Shown one piece after another: positions 7,624 to 14,861 of a DNA stretch of 20,325 bases. Position numbers and translations under genes: made by a program. The notes below the pieces were generated by a model. The model was not told the origin of the DNA and ran no database searches. It was given only the letters and a program-made list of their open reading frames with translations. How positions within the stretch are numbered: position 1 is the stretch's first letter; each line of letters starts with the position of its first letter. Source of the DNA: CALKMS01 sp036796755 (GTDB lineage Bacteria; Actinomycetota; Aquicultoria; SKW223; CALKMS01); NCBI GenBank assembly GCA_036796755.1, contig DAIRCJ010000020.1, forward strand, positions 1 to 20,325. The letters run 5' to 3'.

Positions 7624-8879
7624 TCCAGGTTATACTCCTTTTCCAAACTTTTAGCTAAAATCTCCGCCAGCCTTATCTCCTGATAAGAAAAAGAGTAGTT
7701 CTGCCAGACATAATGGGGAGCTTCAGGATCAAAAAGCAAGCCAAAACTTTCAGCTTTTTCAAACAAAAGTGTGCCGGGTAAAACATGAAGGGTGCTGAAG
7801 ATTACCTTATAAGGCTCCAGAGAAAAGACATAAGCCACCGAAGCCAAAAATCGATAAAAATTGTCCCCTGGAAGTCCAACAATCAGGTCGCACAACACTT
7901 TAATCCCAACTTCTTTCAATCTTTCAACTCCCTTCCTGAAGCGTTCCGATTGAAAATAGCGGTTTATGTTTCTAATTGTTTCGGGATGAACAGCCTGCGG
8001 ACCGGTCTCCACGCTTTCAACCGAGATCTCTTTTAGCCAGCGAGCCTGGTCGCTATCGATATTTTCCGCTACCACTTCTATGGTGTGCAACCGTGCTTTC
8101 TCAATCCCCGCCTCTTTCAAAGTTCTGACCATACTCTCAAGTTGAGTGCGGTTTAAGTTAAAGACAGGGTCAACAAAGGAAAAGCTTTTTACTCCCCTCT
8201 TTAAAATTAACTCTACATCCTTTTTTATCCTCTCCTCAGAAAAATGGCGAATCTCTGGATAGTTTTTCCCCTCAAAGCAGTAAGCACACCTGAAAGGACA
8301 ACCACGATAAGTTTCCAGATAGGTTGCCCCTTCTTTCAGCTCAAAAAAAGAAGTTTCAAAAGGAGAGGGGATAACATCAAGGGGTTCAATTAAGGCAGGG
8401 GGTTCATTAACTCTAACTTCGCCGTTTTCCAGGTAAGCCACCCCTTGAACTCTTTCTAAAGGTTCTTTTTTTAACAAAGCTTTTGTGAGCTCAACGAAAG
8501 TTCTTTCTCCTTCACCATAAACAACTGCCGTTACAAAAGAGAGCTTCTGGAGAACTTTTTCTGGGTGAGGGGTTACCTCCGGACCTCCCAGAACAATTTC
8601 ACAATCAGGCCAGAGGTGGTTAATCAAAAAAGCTAACTTTTCCATTTTTTCAAAGTTCCAGACATAACAGGACAAACCAACTAAAAAAGGTGGCTCTTTA
8701 AAAAACTGCATAATCTGATGAATATCGTAACAATCAATGCAAAGGTCAATAGTTTCCAGCTTTAAACTATCTCTTAATCCAGAGTCAGCTTCTAAAGAAG
8801 CTCTTAAGTACCCAAGAGCCAAAGAGTTGTAACCATGAACATTTAAGGCCACTAAATAGGATGGAAGAGGGGTTTTCAT
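7620..8879 (-). CDS. B12-binding radical SAM protein (DUF4080-like)
   Basis: 419 residues. An N-terminal cobalamin-binding Rossmann-type domain (about 1-140) includes G-L-S-C-Y-V-W-N (68-75), V-L-G-G-P-E-V (96-102) and Y-G-E-G-E-R-T (121-127). A radical SAM barrel follows with C-P-F-R-C-A-Y-C (Cys194, 198, 201). The C-terminal part (L-P-G-T-L-L-F-E-K-A-E, then a Trp-containing Y-S-F-S-Y-Q-E-I block) resembles the widespread DUF4080 family of B12-radical SAM proteins. Such enzymes catalyse methylation or radical rearrangement; substrates of this subgroup are mostly unknown. Both gene junctions are 4-bp ATGA overlaps, with a second radical SAM gene upstream and the Isf flavoprotein downstream, so the three are probably made in coordinated amounts. 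The substrate is not visible in the sequence. Confidence 0.88.
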   Translation of the reverse strand: MKTPLPSYLVALNVHGYNSLALGYLRASLEADSGLRDSLKLETIDLCIDCYDIHQIMQFFKEPPFLVGLSCYVWNFEKMEKLAFLINHLWPDCEIVLGGPEVTPHPEKVLQKLSFVTAVVYGEGERTFVELTKALLKKEPLERVQGVAYLENGEVRVNEPPALIEPLDVIPSPFETSFFELKEGATYLETYRGCPFRCAYCFEGKNYPEIRHFSEERIKKDVELILKRGVKSFSFVDPVFNLNRTQLESMVRTLKEAGIEKARLHTIEVVAENIDSDQARWLKEISVESVETGPQAVHPETIRNINRYFQSERFRKGVERLKEVGIKVLCDLIVGLPGDNFYRFLASVAYVFSLEPYKVIFSTLHVLPGTLLFEKAESFGLLFDPEAPHYVWQNYSFSYQEIRLAEILAKSLEKEYNLE

Positions 8880-9739
8880 AAAGCCGCCTTTTCTCGAGCT
8901 AAAAATTTAAAATCTTCAGCTTGACTTTCACCCAAAAGAAAGGGCTTCAAACTGAAACCTTCAATTTCTTGATAAAAAGGAGGAATGCCCAGGCAAATCG
9001 GGTTCGCAGCGCACTTCTGGCACTGGTCAGTCTTTTTTTGAAAACCCTCTGAAGTATTAAGTAAACCGCCGTAGTGGTAAGATAAATCCCCTAAAAGACA
9101 GAAAGGGATGTTTTCAACTTGAAGCCAGATTAAGTTCAACCTGGCTATTTCAGCCGCTTTTTTGAGCTGAGCCATCAGGGAGTTTAAGCTTTTCAAGGGA
9201 GGAACCAGAAAAATTACAAAACGGTCAGGTTTGAAAGAAAGCAAATAGCTTAAAGTCTCTGAAATTTCTTCAAGGTTGAGCGAGTTCACCATAAGCCGGA
9301 AAGAAAGAAAAGGAGTCTGGCCATTTTCCAAAGAGAGACGACGCAAATTGGAAATCCCCTGAATAGAAAGGTTTAAGGCTTCAGCCTTGCCCGTCATTAA
9401 CTGAAAGGTTGACGGATTAGAAGAGAAAAACTCCACCTCAAAATGATGGGCTCCTTTGCTAACTAGATTAAAAGCCAGATGGAAATCGGCTAAAGGAATA
9501 GCGGTGGTTTTAATTTTTACTCTCCTTACTCCTCGCCGTCGTAAGTCAGCAACAAAATCAGGAAGCGGGCTCCAGAGCAAGGGCTCACCACCGTAAATCA
9601 TCACGCTTTCGGAAATTCGGGGTTGATTTAAAAAGGAGTCAAGCTCCTGAGGACTTAAGAAATCTTCGCTAGTTTCCGAGCAAAAAGAACAAGAACATAA
9701 ACAGCCTTTTCCAATTTTCAGTTTCTTATAGATTATCAT
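8876..9739 (-). CDS. Radical SAM protein with C-terminal auxiliary Fe-S cysteines
   Basis: 287 residues. The cluster motif is C-L-C-S-C-S-F-C, so Cys13, 17 and 20 form CxxxCxxC and Cys15 is an extra cysteine inside it. G-G-E-P at 50-53 is the SAM-binding motif. C-terminal cysteines 214, 240, 243 and 249 (P-F-C, then C-x2-C-x5-C-x-G) resemble SPASM/Twitch-type auxiliary cluster ligands found in peptide-modifying or cofactor-making enzymes. The protein is shorter than most SPASM enzymes. The ATG follows GAGGGG with a five-base spacer; the stop overlaps the B12-radical SAM gene by 4 bp. No precursor-peptide gene is found beside it. The function could be activation or modification of a protein or cofactor. 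Confidence 0.82.
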   Translation of the reverse strand: MIIYKKLKIGKGCLCSCSFCSETSEDFLSPQELDSFLNQPRISESVMIYGGEPLLWSPLPDFVADLRRRGVRRVKIKTTAIPLADFHLAFNLVSKGAHHFEVEFFSSNPSTFQLMTGKAEALNLSIQGISNLRRLSLENGQTPFLSFRLMVNSLNLEEISETLSYLLSFKPDRFVIFLVPPLKSLNSLMAQLKKAAEIARLNLIWLQVENIPFCLLGDLSYHYGGLLNTSEGFQKKTDQCQKCAANPICLGIPPFYQEIEGFSLKPFLLGESQAEDFKFLAREKAAL

Positions 9740-9769
9740 GGCTTCCCCTCTCTCACCGAGCTCAAAAAC

Positions 9770-10222
9770 TTAACTTTCCTTAATTTCCATTGCCTCAAGC
9801 TTTAAAAGATGACTGCTTTCGCTAATATTAATTCTTTCTAAAAGTTCAGAGGTTAAAATATCGCCTGTTTTTAAAACCAGGTACTTCTGGAACAATCTCA
9901 TCTTATCTTTTTTGAGTTTTCTTAATGTCTTAGCTAAAAACTTCAATTTTTCCGCATCGGAAATATCATTTAGGACCTTTTTAAGTTCCTCGATTAAGCT
10001 CTCTTTTTTATCTTCCGCCGCTTTTAAATCGTGACCAAGCTGCCTAGCCCTCTCTTTTAAAAAGGAAGCGTGCCGCTGGTCTTCTTTTTTAATCCCTTCC
10101 AGCTGACCTCTAACCTCCGCGGAAAGAATTTCCAGGTTAAGGAGCAAATTCAGAACTTCTAAAGACTCCTTTTCTCTTTCGTACCAAGTTGAAAGAATTA
10201 GTTCCGCGCTTTTTAAAGCCAA
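9770..10222 (-). CDS. Helical, possibly ferritin-like protein of unknown function
   Basis: 150 residues, almost entirely charged amphipathic helix, no signal peptide. The pattern of about four long helices with E-x-x-E-D-Q-R-H (about 68-72) and a later S-E-S-S-H (E-x-x-H) near the end recalls rubrerythrin/ferritin-like diiron proteins. The first site reads D-x-x-H rather than E-x-x-H, so metal binding is uncertain. It could instead be a plain coiled-coil protein. The start is TTG (10222-10220) behind GGAGG with a four-base spacer. It is 30 bp upstream of the radical SAM gene in the same direction and is probably the first gene of that operon. If it binds iron it might handle peroxide or deliver iron for the Fe-S enzymes downstream; this is inference. 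Confidence 0.6.
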   Translation of the reverse strand: MALKSAELILSTWYEREKESLEVLNLLLNLEILSAEVRGQLEGIKKEDQRHASFLKERARQLGHDLKAAEDKKESLIEELKKVLNDISDAEKLKFLAKTLRKLKKDKMRLFQKYLVLKTGDILTSELLERINISESSHLLKLEAMEIKES

Positions 10223-10347
10223 TCAACCTCCAAGTGCCACTTAAGCTCATTAATAAAGAGTTATTTTAATTAAAAAAGTCAATTTATAATAACCAAGTTT
10301 TAGTGAAGTTGGAAGAAGCTCAAGACTTTTTATCTAAATCTAATAGA
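10223..10347 (-). other. 125-bp AT-rich gap upstream of the radical SAM operon
   Basis: The gap separates the beta-CASP gene from the ferritin-like gene. It holds TTGACT and TATTAT-like strings on the minus strand, but no pair with correct spacing is convincing. It has no strong hairpin with a T-run and no small open reading frame with a ribosome site. Confidence 0.3.
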
Positions 10348-11718
10348 TTAAAAACTATAAGGCTGGCCTATTTCTGGCGGCACTACTTGGCAAAAAGTAA
10401 AGTCTGATAAAAAATTAGCATAAAGAAGAGGTCTTTCGGTGTGAACCGGAAAGACTTTCTCTGGTTTAATCCTCGCCACCACCTCACGCAGATCGAAAGC
10501 CGAGGCATGACCAGAAGCGTGAACTACATAGAGGGGCAAGCCAAAATGTTCCAGCCAGTTTAAGAGCTTTTGAAAGTCAATCTCCATTTCTTCGTTGAAA
10601 GGCTCGCTCTGGGAGAGAATAAAAACGCTTCCTGGACGAAAAGTTATCTCAGCTGCTTCGTTCATGTCATAATAGGAAAAGTTTAAAACAAAATCTCTTT
10701 GGTTCTTCCCGACTTCCTGAATATCAACAGTTAAAGGCCAGGAACTTAAAACGGTTTTTTCCCACAATCGAGGAACCTCTTTTTTTCGGTAAAAAACACA
10801 GGGTTTTTCCAGAAAGAGCTCATTGAGATTTACCAGCCCTTCCTCCTGAAGAAAGTTAAGAATAAAAAACTGCCTGGTAGAGATAGCCAGCTTCCTTTTG
10901 TTTTCCTGCGCAGCCTTAGAAAAAGTTTTTAAGCGGTCGAAATCAACCGGAGAAAAGCTGGCCAAAACCAGACCTTCTGTTCGGCTAATTAAGCTGGAAA
11001 TCTTGGTTTTTACCTCGGCTTCGCTCTGAAGAGAGCTCCGAATAATGTTTGTGCCTTCAATTATTAAAATGTCGGGCTTAAACTTAGCCGCAGCTTCAAT
11101 AAAATTCTCAGTATGTTCGGTTCTGCAGCCGTGGCAACGAAAGTCACCGGTATAAGCAAGCTTTAAACCCTCGCTTTCTACTAGAAAACCAGCCGCTCCC
11201 CTTATAGAATGGTCAACCTCAAAAGCTTGAAACTCAAACTCCCCCTTCCTTATCCCCTCCCCGAAATTCAGAGTCATAATCTTCTTTTCCTCCACCACCC
11301 CAAAAAGCGAAGAATCAAAACGAGCCATTCGGTAAAAAGTGGAAACCGGCTGCGAAGAAGCCTCGCGAGCCAGAATTATAGCCCGGGTAAGTGGAGTGGC
11401 ATAAATTTCCAGGTCGTCACGGAGCCAGCGAATATAATCGCAGTGGTCAGTATGAGCATGAGAAAGGAAAACCGCATCAACCGGCAACTTTTCCCTGTTC
11501 AATGCTTCCTCGCTTTTATAAATATCCAGAAAAGGAAGTAAGCCCAGATTAAGTAGAGTTTCAACTTTTCGGGGCTGAAGAAGCGGCCAGTCAAAATACT
11601 TTCTTTCGCCAGCAAAACTGCGGCCAAAGTCAAGAAAGAAAGAGGTTTTTTCTCCCTTAACCAGAATTTTCACTCCGCCAATTTCTCCTACCCCGCCGAA
11701 AAAGAATAACTCAATCAT
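10348..11718 (-). CDS. RNase J-like metallo-beta-lactamase/beta-CASP nuclease
   Basis: 456 residues. The zinc signature H-A-H-T-D-H (87-92) is followed by V-D-H (H170), A-Y-T-G-D-F-R (D192), a beta-CASP cap, S-G-H (H404) and V-F-P-V-H (H426), the ordered ligands of beta-CASP ribonucleases and related exonucleases. The protein starts with F-F-G-G-V-G-E-I-G-G, as in RNase J. It is about 100 residues shorter than typical RNase J and seems to lack its C-terminal domain, so it may be a paralogue with another RNA or DNA target. No signal peptide is seen, so it acts in the cytoplasm. The ATG at 11718 has no good Shine-Dalgarno. It follows rpiB by 49 bp. Confidence 0.82.
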   Translation of the reverse strand: MIELFFFGGVGEIGGVKILVKGEKTSFFLDFGRSFAGERKYFDWPLLQPRKVETLLNLGLLPFLDIYKSEEALNREKLPVDAVFLSHAHTDHCDYIRWLRDDLEIYATPLTRAIILAREASSQPVSTFYRMARFDSSLFGVVEEKKIMTLNFGEGIRKGEFEFQAFEVDHSIRGAAGFLVESEGLKLAYTGDFRCHGCRTEHTENFIEAAAKFKPDILIIEGTNIIRSSLQSEAEVKTKISSLISRTEGLVLASFSPVDFDRLKTFSKAAQENKRKLAISTRQFFILNFLQEEGLVNLNELFLEKPCVFYRKKEVPRLWEKTVLSSWPLTVDIQEVGKNQRDFVLNFSYYDMNEAAEITFRPGSVFILSQSEPFNEEMEIDFQKLLNWLEHFGLPLYVVHASGHASAFDLREVVARIKPEKVFPVHTERPLLYANFLSDFTFCQVVPPEIGQPYSF

Positions 11719-11767
11719 AGCTTGATTTTAACCAAAGGCTAAGACAATCTAAGTAAAGTCAGTTAAT

Positions 11768-12217
11768 TTAGTCCTGTTCTTTCTCATAATCAGAAATTTT
11801 CTTTACCCTTCTTCGGTGTCTCTCCAAACCGGAAAAAGGAGTTTTCAACCAGACCTCTACAATTTTCAAGGCTTCATTGTGATCCATAGTTTGACCACCC
11901 AAAGCCAGAACATTAGAGTCATTGTCCTCTCTTGTTCGGCGTGCTGTTTCAACATTATAAGCCACCGCTGCTCTTACCCCTTTTACCTTATTGGCAACTA
12001 TGGCCACTCCTATACCTGTGGAGCAAATCACTATGCCCCGGTCTTCCGCTCCTCCCTCAGCTATCTTTCTCGCCACCTTCAAAGCAAAGTCCGGATAGTC
12101 AACTGATTCGGAAGAAAAAGTTCCAAGGTCTTGATAGGAAAAATGATTCTTTTCCAGCCACTCTTTAATTTTTTCTTTTAGCTCAAAACCTCCGTGATCA
12201 GCTCCAAGGTAAATCAA
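11768..12217 (-). CDS. rpiB: Ribose-5-phosphate isomerase B
   Basis: 149 residues, full length for the RpiB/LacA family, which interconverts ribose 5-phosphate and ribulose 5-phosphate in the pentose phosphate pathway. G-A-D-H-G-G (5-10) binds phosphate. C-S-T-G-I-G (65-70) contains catalytic Cys65 and the anion hole. E-D-N-D-S-N-V-L-A-L-G (97-107) and R-H-R-R-R-V (about 133-138) are the other family blocks. The residue at the ring-opening histidine of the E. coli enzyme is Asp98 here. The start is TTG (12217-12215), five bases after GAGG and only 13 bp after the DUF554 stop, so the two genes are probably co-transcribed. Confidence 0.95.
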   Translation of the reverse strand: MIYLGADHGGFELKEKIKEWLEKNHFSYQDLGTFSSESVDYPDFALKVARKIAEGGAEDRGIVICSTGIGVAIVANKVKGVRAAVAYNVETARRTREDNDSNVLALGGQTMDHNEALKIVEVWLKTPFSGLERHRRRVKKISDYEKEQD

Positions 12218-12230
12218 CTCATCCTCGCTC

Positions 12231-12923
12231 CTACAAAATTTTTAAAAAAGTAGCAAAGTAAACCAGAAAGGGAGAAATGAGGATGGCGGGAAGCAGATTG
12301 GCCGCTTTCATCTCTTTAATTTCCAGAAGTTTCAAGCCAATAGCAAAAATAAGCAGGCCGCCAGTCGCCGTCATTTCGGCAATCATCCTCTCAGTAAGCA
12401 GAACCTTAAAGAAAGAAGCTCCCAGAGTCAAAAATCCCTGGTAGAAAAAGACCGTCAGAGAAGAAAAAGCCACTCCCCAACCCAGAGTGGAAGCAAAGGC
12501 TAAAGCAGCAAAACCATCAAGCATTGATTTGATAGCTAAAAGAGAAAAGTCCCCTTTCAAGCCATCTTGGAAGGAGCCAAGAATAGTCATCGGGCCCACA
12601 CAAAAAACCAGGCTGGCAGTGATGAAACCTTCAGAAAAGGTGCTTTCTTTAACCTTTATCTTTTCTTCTATCCAAAAAGAAAACTTTTCCAGGGCTCCAT
12701 CTATGTTAAGCCACTCCCCAACCAGACCCCCAAGAAGCAAGCTGGCCAGCAAAAGCAAAATGCTTTTTGTTTTCAAAAGCAAGCTCATCCCGATGGCTAG
12801 AGTGACCAGACCCAGGGCGCTAAAAATTATCTGACGAAACCTTTCTGGAAGTCTGGCTCCCAGAAGCTTCCCGACTAGAGAGCCGATAAGAACTGTAAAA
12901 ACATTTAGAAATGTGCCTTTCAA
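12231..12923 (-). CDS. DUF554 family membrane protein
   Basis: A 230-residue integral membrane protein with about six or seven hydrophobic helices. It starts K-G-T-F-L-N-V-F-T-V-L-I-G-S-L-V-G, the usual DUF554 N-terminus, and has the family block G-P-M-T-I-L-G-S-F-Q-D-G-L in the middle, followed by K-S-M-L-D-G-F-A. Its function is not established; a transport role is often supposed. The frame is open to 13025, but TTG at 12923-12921 with AAAGGAG (12935-12929) upstream and the family's normal N-terminus is the right start. The longer form would also overlap the divergent midA gene. It is followed by rpiB. Confidence 0.88.
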   Translation of the reverse strand: MKGTFLNVFTVLIGSLVGKLLGARLPERFRQIIFSALGLVTLAIGMSLLLKTKSILLLLASLLLGGLVGEWLNIDGALEKFSFWIEEKIKVKESTFSEGFITASLVFCVGPMTILGSFQDGLKGDFSLLAIKSMLDGFAALAFASTLGWGVAFSSLTVFFYQGFLTLGASFFKVLLTERMIAEMTATGGLLIFAIGLKLLEIKEMKAANLLPAILISPFLVYFATFLKIL

Positions 12924-12928
12924 AAAAT

Positions 12929-12935
12929 CTCCTTT
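12929..12935 (-). promoter_or_regulatory. Shine-Dalgarno deciding the DUF554 start
   Basis: AAAGGAG on the minus strand, five bases before TTG at 12923-12921. It places the start 34 codons inside the longest open frame. Confidence 0.7.
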
Positions 12936-12942
12936 CAAAAAG

Positions 12943-12971
12943 TTTATAATCCTCTTAGGGTATTTTAACAA
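12943..12971 (-). promoter_or_regulatory. Promoter for the DUF554-rpiB unit
   Basis: On the minus strand TTGTTA (12971-12966), 17 bases, TATAAA (12948-12943). The transcript would begin near 12936 and have a very short leader carrying the Shine-Dalgarno at its 5' end. The -10 overlaps that of the divergent promoter. Confidence 0.45.
12945..12950 (+). promoter_or_regulatory. Possible -10 element for midA
   Basis: A perfect TATAAT on the plus strand, about 47 bases before the midA start. No good -35 is present 16-18 bases upstream. It overlaps the minus-strand TATAAA, so the two promoters may compete. Confidence 0.35.
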
Positions 12972-12983
12972 AACTAAAACTTT

Positions 12984-12989
12984 AAGGAG
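12984..12989 (+). promoter_or_regulatory. Shine-Dalgarno deciding the midA start
   Basis: AAGGAG on the plus strand, seven bases before TTG at 12997-12999. It places the midA start downstream of an in-frame ATG at 12913, which lies inside the divergent gene. Confidence 0.7.
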
Positions 12990-12996
12990 AAAGGGT

Positions 12997-14079
12997 TTGA
13001 GCAGAAAACTTCCAGAACTCATCAAAGAAAGAATTAAAAGAAAAGGGCCAATTCCTCTTGACGAGTATATGAACCTCTGCCTCTATCACCCCCAGTTCGG
13101 GTATTACTTTCAAGCTCGCAAAACCCGCTGGGGAAAAAAGGGAGACTATTTCACCGGAGTCAGCGTCGGAGAAACTTTTGGCCAGCTGCTAACCCTGGCT
13201 TTAGTTAGATTGGTCAAAAAAACGCCTTACACCAGCCAACTTACTTTTATTGAATTAGGTGCCGGACAGGGAAACTTAGCCCTGGATATCTTGAAAAACC
13301 TGAAAAAATACTTCCCTGATTATTATCTTAAGACCACATATTGGGCAGTAGAACAAAACCCAAAGCTCAGAGAGTTAATTAAAAGCCAGGCAGAAAAAAT
13401 TCAGGAAAACAAAATTAAAGTCCCAAAAAATCTAAAAGAAGTTGAAGAGATTAAATCAGGAATTGTTCTGGCTAACGAACTTATTGATTCTCTTCCGGTA
13501 AAACAAATCAAAATGACTTCTAAGGGGCCTTTTGAGCTTTTCGTCGGATTAAAAAATAACCGGCTTGTCACTTTTTACCAGCCAACCAGAGCCCCTGAAG
13601 TAATAAATTATTTAAAAAAAAGGCCTTTAAAAACTGGCCAGGTAAAGGAGATCAATTTTTTTGCCCAAAAAATCTTAGCTGAACTCGCTCTTAAACTGAA
13701 ATCTGGTTTTCTGGTTCTTCTGGACTACGGTGGGCTTGAAGAAGAAATCCTGACAAAAAATCCCGAGGGCACCCTTAGAGGCTTCTACCAGCACCGCTTG
13801 ACATCTAAACTTACTTTTAAACCGGGAGAAGCTGACCTTACCAGCGATGTCAACTTTAGCGATTTAATTGAGGGGGCAAAAGAGCTCGGATTTGAAATAG
13901 TTGATTACCAGAGTGAGTTAAACTTTTTTGCCCCTTTAGTTACCGAACTAATTTCTCGAACCAACCCTGAAATCCAGCAAAAAATTCAGAATCACCTGAA
14001 GATTTTAATCCATCCCAGCTTTATGGGTGAACGCTTCAAGGTATTGACACTTAAGAGGGATTGCGCTAAAAGTAGGTAA
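12997..14079 (+). CDS. MidA/NDUFAF7-like SAM-dependent methyltransferase
   Basis: 360 residues of the MidA (DUF185) family of class I methyltransferases. Family blocks seen: G-P-I-P-L-D-E-Y-M-N-L-C-L-Y-H-P-x-F-G-Y-Y (17-37), D-Y-F-T-G-V-S (about 50-56), the SAM-binding E-L-G-A-G-Q-G-N (86-93) and N-E-L-I-D-S-L-P-V (about 160-168). The mitochondrial relative NDUFAF7 dimethylates an arginine in complex I; the target of bacterial members is generally unknown. Start TTG 12997 is chosen because of AAGGAG upstream and because homology begins there. Together with the next gene it forms the only plus-strand unit of the window. Confidence 0.88.
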   Translation: MSRKLPELIKERIKRKGPIPLDEYMNLCLYHPQFGYYFQARKTRWGKKGDYFTGVSVGETFGQLLTLALVRLVKKTPYTSQLTFIELGAGQGNLALDILKNLKKYFPDYYLKTTYWAVEQNPKLRELIKSQAEKIQENKIKVPKNLKEVEEIKSGIVLANELIDSLPVKQIKMTSKGPFELFVGLKNNRLVTFYQPTRAPEVINYLKKRPLKTGQVKEINFFAQKILAELALKLKSGFLVLLDYGGLEEEILTKNPEGTLRGFYQHRLTSKLTFKPGEADLTSDVNFSDLIEGAKELGFEIVDYQSELNFFAPLVTELISRTNPEIQQKIQNHLKILIHPSFMGERFKVLTLKRDCAKSR

Positions 14080-14110
14080 CTTTTTTAACTAAACATCGTT
14101 TATTAAGAAA

Positions 14111-14830
14111 ATGGCAAAAAATCTGAGTTTAAAAAGAAACCAAAACAGCCAGAAAAAAGCCCTAACCCCACCTTCTTCAAAGCTTTTGGTAATAAGGCGC
14201 CTCTCGCCTTATTTCTGGCAAAGGCTAACCATTTTCCTTCTTTTTGTTCTCCTTTTGACCCAAACTTTTCTTATGTTTTATTTTTACAAACTTCACACCA
14301 TTGAAAAAAACGCTATTGATGAGTATCAAGAGGCTTTAAGATTCATTTTAAGAGAAGGTGGTGGGTTTAACTATGCAATTTGCACCGAATACATCACTCC
14401 AAACGACCCCCAGGTTCAGTCTTTGGCCCAGCAACTAAAAGCGCCGGAAGCAACTTTCGATTATGTTGCTAACCAGATTAAATACCGCTTTGAAGTTACC
14501 GAGGACCTGCTTTATCCTTTCGTTATCTTAAACAAAGGCTACTCAAACTGCGTTGGACAAGCTAATCTTTTAGCTTCTCTCCTTTTAGCTAAAGGGTTTC
14601 CTCCAAAAGATGTGCGAGTGGTTTACGGTAGTATAGTTCTAAACAAAAATCGGGGAAACCACGCCTGGGTTGAGTTCTACTACAATAATAAATGGATAGT
14701 TCTTGATCCTACCCTTTTAACTCAATATAAAGGGTTTGAAGGCTATGAAAAAAGCCGCTTTTACTCAGACTACCAGGTTATCCCAGTTATCTGTTACAAC
14801 AACCAAACTAAATACTTCGTTTCTTATTAA
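14111..14830 (+). CDS. Membrane-anchored transglutaminase-like (papain-fold) protein
   Basis: 239 residues. A basic N-terminus (1-40) precedes one membrane helix (about 38-60), so the rest is probably outside the membrane. The transglutaminase-core triad is visible: Cys147 in N-C-V-G-Q-A-N-L-L-A, His184 in G-N-H-A-W-V-E, Asp199 in V-L-D-P-T. The family includes proteases, transglutaminases and peptide N-glycanases. The substrate cannot be told, but an extracytoplasmic protease or cell-wall role is possible. It follows midA by 31 bp and has only a weak ribosome site. It ends 31 bp before the convergent cooC gene; no terminator hairpin with a T-run is seen there. Confidence 0.8.
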   Translation: MAKNLSLKRNQNSQKKALTPPSSKLLVIRRLSPYFWQRLTIFLLFVLLLTQTFLMFYFYKLHTIEKNAIDEYQEALRFILREGGGFNYAICTEYITPNDPQVQSLAQQLKAPEATFDYVANQIKYRFEVTEDLLYPFVILNKGYSNCVGQANLLASLLLAKGFPPKDVRVVYGSIVLNKNRGNHAWVEFYYNNKWIVLDPTLLTQYKGFEGYEKSRFYSDYQVIPVICYNNQTKYFVSY

Positions 14831-14861
14831 GCTCTGCTTATCTTTCGAGAGAGAAACCTAC

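Noticed and set aside
10336..10350. AATCT-ATT-AGATT hairpin at the end of the beta-CASP gene as a terminator
   Set aside because: It has a five-pair AT-rich stem and no T-run follows on the minus strand.
12913..13025. Overlap of the long DUF554 frame with the long midA frame
   Set aside because: It arises only if the furthest upstream codons are taken as starts. Shine-Dalgarno sites and family N-termini place both starts at TTG codons inside, which removes the overlap.
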